From positions 1 through 64,000 of the forward strand of contig ARYC01018492.1 of assembly GCA_000711775.1 (NCBI GenBank): a DNA stretch of 64,000 bases, written 5' to 3'. The DNA comes from Oxytricha trifallax. Lineage: Eukaryota > Ciliophora > Spirotrichea > Sporadotrichida > Oxytrichidae. The position numbers were made by a program, and so were the translations under genes. Each line of letters begins with the position of its first letter. Positions within the stretch are counted from its first letter, which is position 1. Shown here in pieces: positions 59,011-64,000 of this stretch. The notes below the pieces were generated by a model. It saw nothing but the letters and a program-made list of their open reading frames with translations, was not told the DNA's origin and made no database searches.

Positions 59011-59689
59011 TTCATTGATAAAAGAGTGCTTTAATATTTACATTCATAAAAGACATGATAATTAACTTAGAGTAAAATTATATATTAGAATGAAAGCCTT
59101 AAGAAATCTAAAACTTGAAAAGTTTATTCACTCGTTTAAATTTTATTTCTCCAGCTTAACGATCTGGGTGATTTTAATACGGTTATAGGATTAATTTTGT
59201 TCTTCGATAGTTATGATACAGTTTCTTTGGAAGTTTAACTGACGATTAAATTTAAAATGATGCATTTTTAAGCTTGCTAAAAACTATCTTCAAAATTACT
59301 TTTACTATAATAACTACACTTATCATTAGAAGGTTAAGTATATATCAGCATTTTTCCCCACTAATTGCTGGAAATGATTAACTTAAGCAGTAGTTTGAAT
59401 CTTTCACTTGTTTCATTATTTTTATGTTCCCACTAACGATTCATAATTATACATTTGAGATAAAAAAATTAGATTGATTTTAATAATTCTATATTTGCAC
59501 TTATTTTTATGTATATACAAGAAAATCTATTTTATAGCTACTTTCTGTACGTTAATTTAAAAATAAAGTTAATAATTTCAAAGCTTTCATATTTCTCATA
59601 AGTTATTATGATTCTGGTGTGAAAAAGTTATCCCAAAATTATCGTTTAGTGTAGTCCTTTAAGTTTGGATTCACATCAAAATTATATTT
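59011..59689. other. Open on both strands, no assignable gene
   Basis: At about 59149-59465 the plus frame (LNDLGDFNTVIGLILFFDSY) and the minus frame (PSNDKCSYYSKSNFEDSFQQ) are both free of TGA. The minus reading has better composition. I cannot decide and recognise no family. Confidence 0.25.
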
Positions 59690-60345
59690 AAGTCAAAGTA
59701 TTTCATTGATTTGCATTTATTGAACAAACCTAACTGGCTGGTTATCCCAGATGTGAAATAAAAAGGAAAATTATCCTGTATAGTATCTTTATAAAATAAG
59801 AAATTGGGTATACCTTTACCATAGGTTTTCCTTGAACTATAATAAGTATATAGATAGAATTTTAATAAATATTTAACTCACAACTTGATGCATGTCTACC
59901 ATAGTATAAATAGCAGATTTCCTAAGATCAATAATAATTTACTCAATGTTATCCAAGTATGTCCGATTATATGAACATGAGGTCCTCTCAGCAGCTTCCC
60001 ACATGACTCCCAGTCTAACTATTTTAAACCCTATTTCTTGAGATTTCCTATGTCTTCTGCTGTCAAAGAAAGTCAAGGATCGAATTTATCCCTTGATGGA
60101 ATAAATGGATAAAATCTGTTCACAATGCAAATATAAATTCATAGATTATTCAAAATTTATTTTAAATAATTAAAAATTAAATGTTGATATTATGGAATAT
60201 AACAGACTTTTGCCGAATTTATCAATGAATTATCTTTTAGTAGGATCTACTCTAATTGATGCTTCTTGAGTTTACAAGTTTTATATCAATAAATTTATCG
60301 ATAGTGAAGCAAATATCACAAAGAGATTAGTTTTTATTTTTAAAA
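59690..60345 (-). CDS. GH5 endoglycoceramidase-like, N-terminal half (permuted)
   Basis: Minus strand. From about 60345: hydrophobic signal-like NLFVIFASLSINLLIQ, then VDPTKRQFIDKFGKS (start of the mature enzyme), NRFYPFIPSRDKFDP, SLTAEDIGNLKKQG, FKIVRLGVMWEAAERTSCSY, NRTYLDNIEQIIIDLRKSAI and YTMVDMHQVV. After a 47-bp intron-like GT-AG stretch (59837-59883) it reads SRKTYGKGIPNF and DTIQDNFP. These follow the endoglycoceramidase-type GH5 order (GvNvV, DI..L..GFN.VRLGVMW, DMHQD, CG.GIPdW, FP.P). The C-terminal half is not downstream; it lies upstream at 61745-60600. One TGA and two frame changes. Enzymes of this type cleave glycosphingolipids outside the cell or in vacuoles. Confidence 0.75.
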
Positions 60346-60599
60346 ATATTTATTATTCTATTTTTTCAAGATTACAATTCCATTAACCTATATTTATTCG
60401 CTATTTTGAAAATTGATTGAGATATTTAAAATTGATTTAAAGTGTTTTTTTTAATATCTTGAGATATTTTATGTTCCATTTGTTAAACTTTTGTGCCTTT
60501 GGTGTGATAACATCTTTTATTAGATTATTGTCATGATTCTAGTTTGTGATATTAAAAATAAAGTATTTAAATATCAAGGACTATGTCAACTAAGTTTTA

Positions 60600-61745
60600 T
60601 TCCAAAGTGTAATGCTCTGATGAAATATAGCAATTAAAATCATTAATATTATACTTTCTATAACTTTTTCATTTCTTTAAGCATCAGTAACTAGAGCAGT
60701 AAAACCATTTTAATAAAAATACTGTTCGCTGTGATAGAAAACTGTAGGAACGCTAGAATTTTAGTTAAAAGTGTAAAAAAATTAAAATTTACCACTTTCA
60801 GTGTCAAAGTTAGCTAGGGTAAGGACTTTTTGAGTTTCTATGGAGTAAGTTCAAGCGACGGACTTAACTTTCTTATCTTGAAGACTGCCATCATTTTTAT
60901 AGATTCCTTCTAAAGCGGAACCAGCTGATGTAGAAATATCCCAGAATTTCATGAATTCCCAAAAAGCCCAACCAACAAAGTTTTGATCGCAAGTATCAGC
61001 TTTTACTTGAATTTCTTACATGGAGTTGTCACTGCCAGTTCAAACTCCAAATTCAGTGATAAGGAGTGGTACTATACATCTCTTAGATCTTCAGCTCATA
61101 AATCGATTCTCTTTAAATGCCATGATACACAATCAGCAGCTTTTGAAAGTAGGGGTTGCACACATTTCTGCAGCTAATTTACAGAAAAAAGAGTGATCAT
61201 TAAAGACTTTAATCTCTTAGTTGACTGCATCACCTGGAGGCTCAGTGAAAACAAGATTGTACACATAGCTATATCAAACTCCAAATTCATCAGAGAATTC
61301 ATCTGCTTCCCAATACATAATCTTAGATGTATCATGCTTCTAGTAAATAACGTAAGTTCTCTTGTAAAGAGCTAAGAGCACATCTCTATCAATGTTGATT
61401 GGTTCTAAAATGAGCATTCGGTCAGTGAAAAAGTTTGAAGCGAAAAGCTCGTTAATATAGTCAAAGCCGATGTTATATTGATTTCCAGCGAATAATTCTG
61501 TAACAACCTCCATTAAGGCAATAAATTTATAATAGAAAATATTAATATTCTTATAAAGCATTTCATTCATTTGAAAATCCATATTATTTAATGTATTTGC
61601 AAGCTCCAAAGAATAAGCCGACCCATGGGATTGTTGTTGGGTATATATGACTTAGCTTTCATCTAGTATATAAAATGTTGGCATACCTAGAAAGACCTTA
61701 TTATTGTTAAGCGGAACGGTTTCTCGCTCGCATCACTAGCTACTG
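60600..61745 (-). CDS. GH5 endoglycoceramidase-like, C-terminal half (permuted)
   Basis: Minus strand, one phase for about 300 codons with four TGAs. It begins TVPLNNNKVFLGMPTF, then SLELANTLNNMDFQMNEMLY, NQYNIGFDYINELFASNFF (catalytic acid Glu of NEP), LEPINIDRDVLLALYKR, MYWEADEFSDEFGV, EPPGDAVNQEIKVFNDHSFF, PLLITEFGV (nucleophile Glu) and NFVGWAFWEFMKFWDIS, KVKSVA-TYSIETQKVLTLAN. After a GT-AG-like stretch (about 60752-60795) it ends FLQFSITANSIF. Both catalytic Glu residues are present. It starts exactly where the N-terminal half stops in the family alignment, yet precedes that half on the same strand. Confidence 0.78.
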
Positions 61746-61830
61746 ACTTATAATCATTTTAGTGTGATTATAAATAAAATTATTATTAAATAATTATAAA
61801 TAGATATACCTATACTTTGGAGAGAATCAA

Positions 61831-63110
61831 TCACAACTAGTACAAAAGGCAAATTTTAAGTTGAAATATATTCCATTGTATAGCTTGATTTTATACTTCA
61901 ACTGATGGAAGCCTAGCATTAAAAAGTTCTTCAAGTTTTGAGAATCTTTGCCCATATTTATTCTTAAGATCTTCAAAATACTCTTGCATTTGATCTGCGG
62001 TCTCAGTCTCACTTTCGCTCATTCTTATTATGTAGAACACATTTAATCCTCCATTGAATGTTCTGGTCTGAACAGAAAAGTGAAAAAATATACTAACTAC
62101 TCAAGTTCTTTCTCCATTTCTGCTAATAATCTTGAATCTGTAGCTTTGGCATTTTCTTGAATTTAAACATAGGCATCTGACAAAATTGCAATAAATAAGT
62201 TCATCTTTACGAGTGGAATATTTAAAGAGAAGAGAGCAAATACAAAAAACTAAACGATTTGATATTGGGTAAATTCTCCCAAGTCACTGAGAGACGAGAC
62301 ATAGTCACTAAGAGAGGAGATATATTATCCACTCAATAGAGAGACAAAAGTAGTACTTTCATCACTGATTGAATCAAAGATTTAAAAAAGGCCAAAATGG
62401 CAGTTAGAAAAATATGGATGAAGGTTTTAAAAATTTTGATGCATTAAAATATCCTCTTACTGAGATAACTAAGTGGATTGAAAGCTTAATGATATTTGAT
62501 TAAGCTAATTAAAACTTTTTTAAAATGACCCTCATAATATTAGCATTTTACCTTTAACCAAACCATAAAGAACAATATTTCTTTACTCACTTAACTTAGT
62601 TTATATTCTGATCTCTTAATAATAATGCAAACTTAAACAATTATAATTCTTGTGAAATCGATCCAGTTACAGAAATCTTTGAAGTATTTTTTTTGTTTGA
62701 ATCAAGATTTAAAGCGCGTAATAAAAAAGCAAATATTGAGTTTCATATCATGCAGAGAGTTCCAAGTACATAAATTGCATAGTCATTTTCTACTTCGAAG
62801 AATGAGATAAGCAGACCTAGGAGTCTGAGGTAAACTGCTAATTAAGTTAGGAAAAACTTAAAACAAATAATAATAAATCAAAATTCCTATGTACAGGTAT
62901 ACCATTTTCTTGTGAGCAATAGTCTTATAGCATTTTATACCACCACTTAATCACTTGGCACTCTAACAATTTAATCCATTAATTCAATACTTCCTTTTGA
63001 AAAATCTTAGGCGAGGGGATTTAAAATTACTTTGGTTTCAATTTTAAGAATGTTTCTTCTGTCTCATTGTTTACTTCTTTTGGATGGAGAACATTTGCGA
63101 CATTTAAACC
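61831..63110 (-). CDS. Polycystin-2-like cation channel, C-terminal part
   Basis: Minus strand, ending at TGA 61831-61833. Visible parts: a membrane segment GLLISFFEVENDYAIYVLGT (about 62810), IFLTAILAFFKSLIQSVMK, the pore-region stretch TTFVSLLSGQYISSLSDYVS, and the last helix VFALFSLNIPLVKMNLFIAI followed by LSDAYVQIQENAKA, the NMFIAIINDTY motif of PKD2 channels. A 38-bp intron at 62063-62100 is phase-consistent. Then comes the C-terminal coiled coil FYIIRMSESETETADQMQEY and LKNKYGQRFSKLEELFNARL. Upstream segments (63110-62500) need several frame changes or introns and are less certain. Expected at the plasma or ciliary membrane. Confidence 0.6.
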
Positions 63111-63459
63111 TCTAAATTTAATTATAAAACATCATGCAGTTTGAATAATTGAATATTAGCCTAATAAAAATATGTAAATACTAATAAATGAAGAACTTAA
63201 TAATAAGTAACAGCTAGATTATTATATCTTTTATGAGATTAAATTAATATTTTAATATAAAAGTGTATATACAATTGTAATTTTTGAGATTTAATTTAAG
63301 GTGTAGACTGGACTAATTGATGTTGTCTATAATACCTCATTATTATAAATATCAATCTTTAAAATTTGATTAATTTATATATCCCAAAATATAGTTTTTA
63401 GGAATACCCTATTTGTTTTTGAAGTTTTAAGCATTTGGAGTGAAACATTAACTATATAA
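63111..63459. other. AT-rich spacer
   Basis: No gene or repeat recognised. Confidence 0.35.
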
Positions 63460-64000
63460 AATTATGAGTATAAATTTTCCTAATTAGCTCATCTAGGTCA
63501 GGAGTATTTTCATGCAAAAGCTGATTCATGGGAATTGATTGCATTAATTCAGTAGCTTCTATTAGATCAATGAGCATAAATCCCTTGAAGATTGAATTGA
63601 TACTTGTCAAATCTTAACTCTTAATTTCAAAATGTAAAAGACTTTTGCTAAAGATATCGAACTATTATAACTAAACTCCAATTTAGAAGCAATATTTAAT
63701 TGCTAAATTGTTTGCAGAGAGCGAACCAATTAAAGAAATCTTTTTTATTTCTAATAATTTTTACTTTCAAATATATAATAGCAAGGTGTTCAATCTGTGT
63801 GGATAGATAGTCTGCTTAATCGTCTCATCAACTTTTCTTTAAAATTCAAGGAAAAAAATTAATCCAATCGAAGCAGTACTAGAGCTTGATCAACCTCCAG
63901 TAACTAATAAACATACCATTAAACTCCTTAAAACCATTATATTAGAAACTCTGATTGAATTTTTTAGAAGCTAAAATATGGAATAGGCTTGATCAATTAT
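63460..64000 (-). CDS. Coding segment, partial at window end, unknown
   Basis: A minus frame free of TGA from about 63740 to 63460 reads IGSLSANNLAIKYCF, QQFDIFSKSLLHFEIKSQDL, TSINSIFKGFMLIDLIEATE and LLHENTPDLDELIRKIY. The helix with FDIFSKS...L and the DLDELI end vaguely suggest a protein-kinase C-lobe (DIFSLG...), but no catalytic motif is visible within the window. It may continue beyond 64000. Confidence 0.35.

Noticed and set aside
1-64000. Bacterial or organellar origin
   Set aside because: GT-AG introns, DYRK and ABCF families, polycystin-like channel and TAA/TAG=Gln with TGA stop fit a ciliate nucleus. No operons, ribosome-binding sites, rRNA or tRNA clusters are present.
1-64000. 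TGA as a Trp codon throughout
   Set aside because: Conserved Trp positions (transposase FYWG, kinase WALA, GH5 WAFWE) use TGG, and clear gene ends use TGA. Sporadic in-frame TGAs are better explained by decay, though kept as a question.
1-64000. CRISPR arrays, tRNA, rRNA or snRNA genes
   Set aside because: I saw no regularly spaced repeats and no cloverleaf with A and B boxes; the G+C-rich island at 28330-28705 was checked and fits a retroelement tail better.

Overview
The window is about 75-80 percent A+T and reads as germline (micronuclear) DNA of a ciliate, most like a hypotrich/stichotrich (Oxytricha-Stylonychia type). Recognisable protein homology continues across TAA and TAG, which sit where glutamine is expected, and only TGA behaves as a stop. 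Under the standard code almost every gene is cut into pieces of 60-95 codons. Short GT-AG introns (about 25-90 bp) are visible in several genes. The organism call rests on the code, the introns, two TBE-like transposons (a cargo set known from Oxytricha TBE elements) and one gene whose halves lie in swapped order.

Layout: 1-7250 holds two non-LTR retroelement 3' ends pointing tail to tail (1316-2803 plus; 5681-7250 minus) with a palindromic MITE between them. 7860-13420 has small coding islands and a decayed serine carboxypeptidase. 13427-18137 is TBE-like element A (DDE transposase, a second ORF, a zinc-finger protein kinase). 18138-28300 has host gene fragments (kelch-like, polytopic membrane protein), two more copies of the palindromic MITE and an unrelated 1-kb MITE. 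28298-42130 carries a third retroelement tail, a LamG/ConA-like surface protein gene with introns, a full-length but decayed ABCF ATPase, S/N/Q-rich genes, a decayed DYRK-type kinase and the fourth MITE. 43409-48200 is TBE-like element B, whose kinase gene is split by a 0.92-kb foldback element. 48358-64000 has a decayed calpain, a MITE with G-tract ends, a kinase, a GH5 endoglycoceramidase-like gene in two permuted pieces and a polycystin-2-like channel.

A general theme is decay: most host-type genes and both TBE copies carry frame breaks and lost catalytic residues. This fits MIC-limited relics or a low-accuracy assembly. With only one stop codon and such A+T bias, long open frames occur by chance on both strands, so strand and frame calls without homology are marked as weak. 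The most striking single observation is the swapped GH5 gene, whose two halves share a TTCC tetranucleotide at the point where joining would keep the reading frame.
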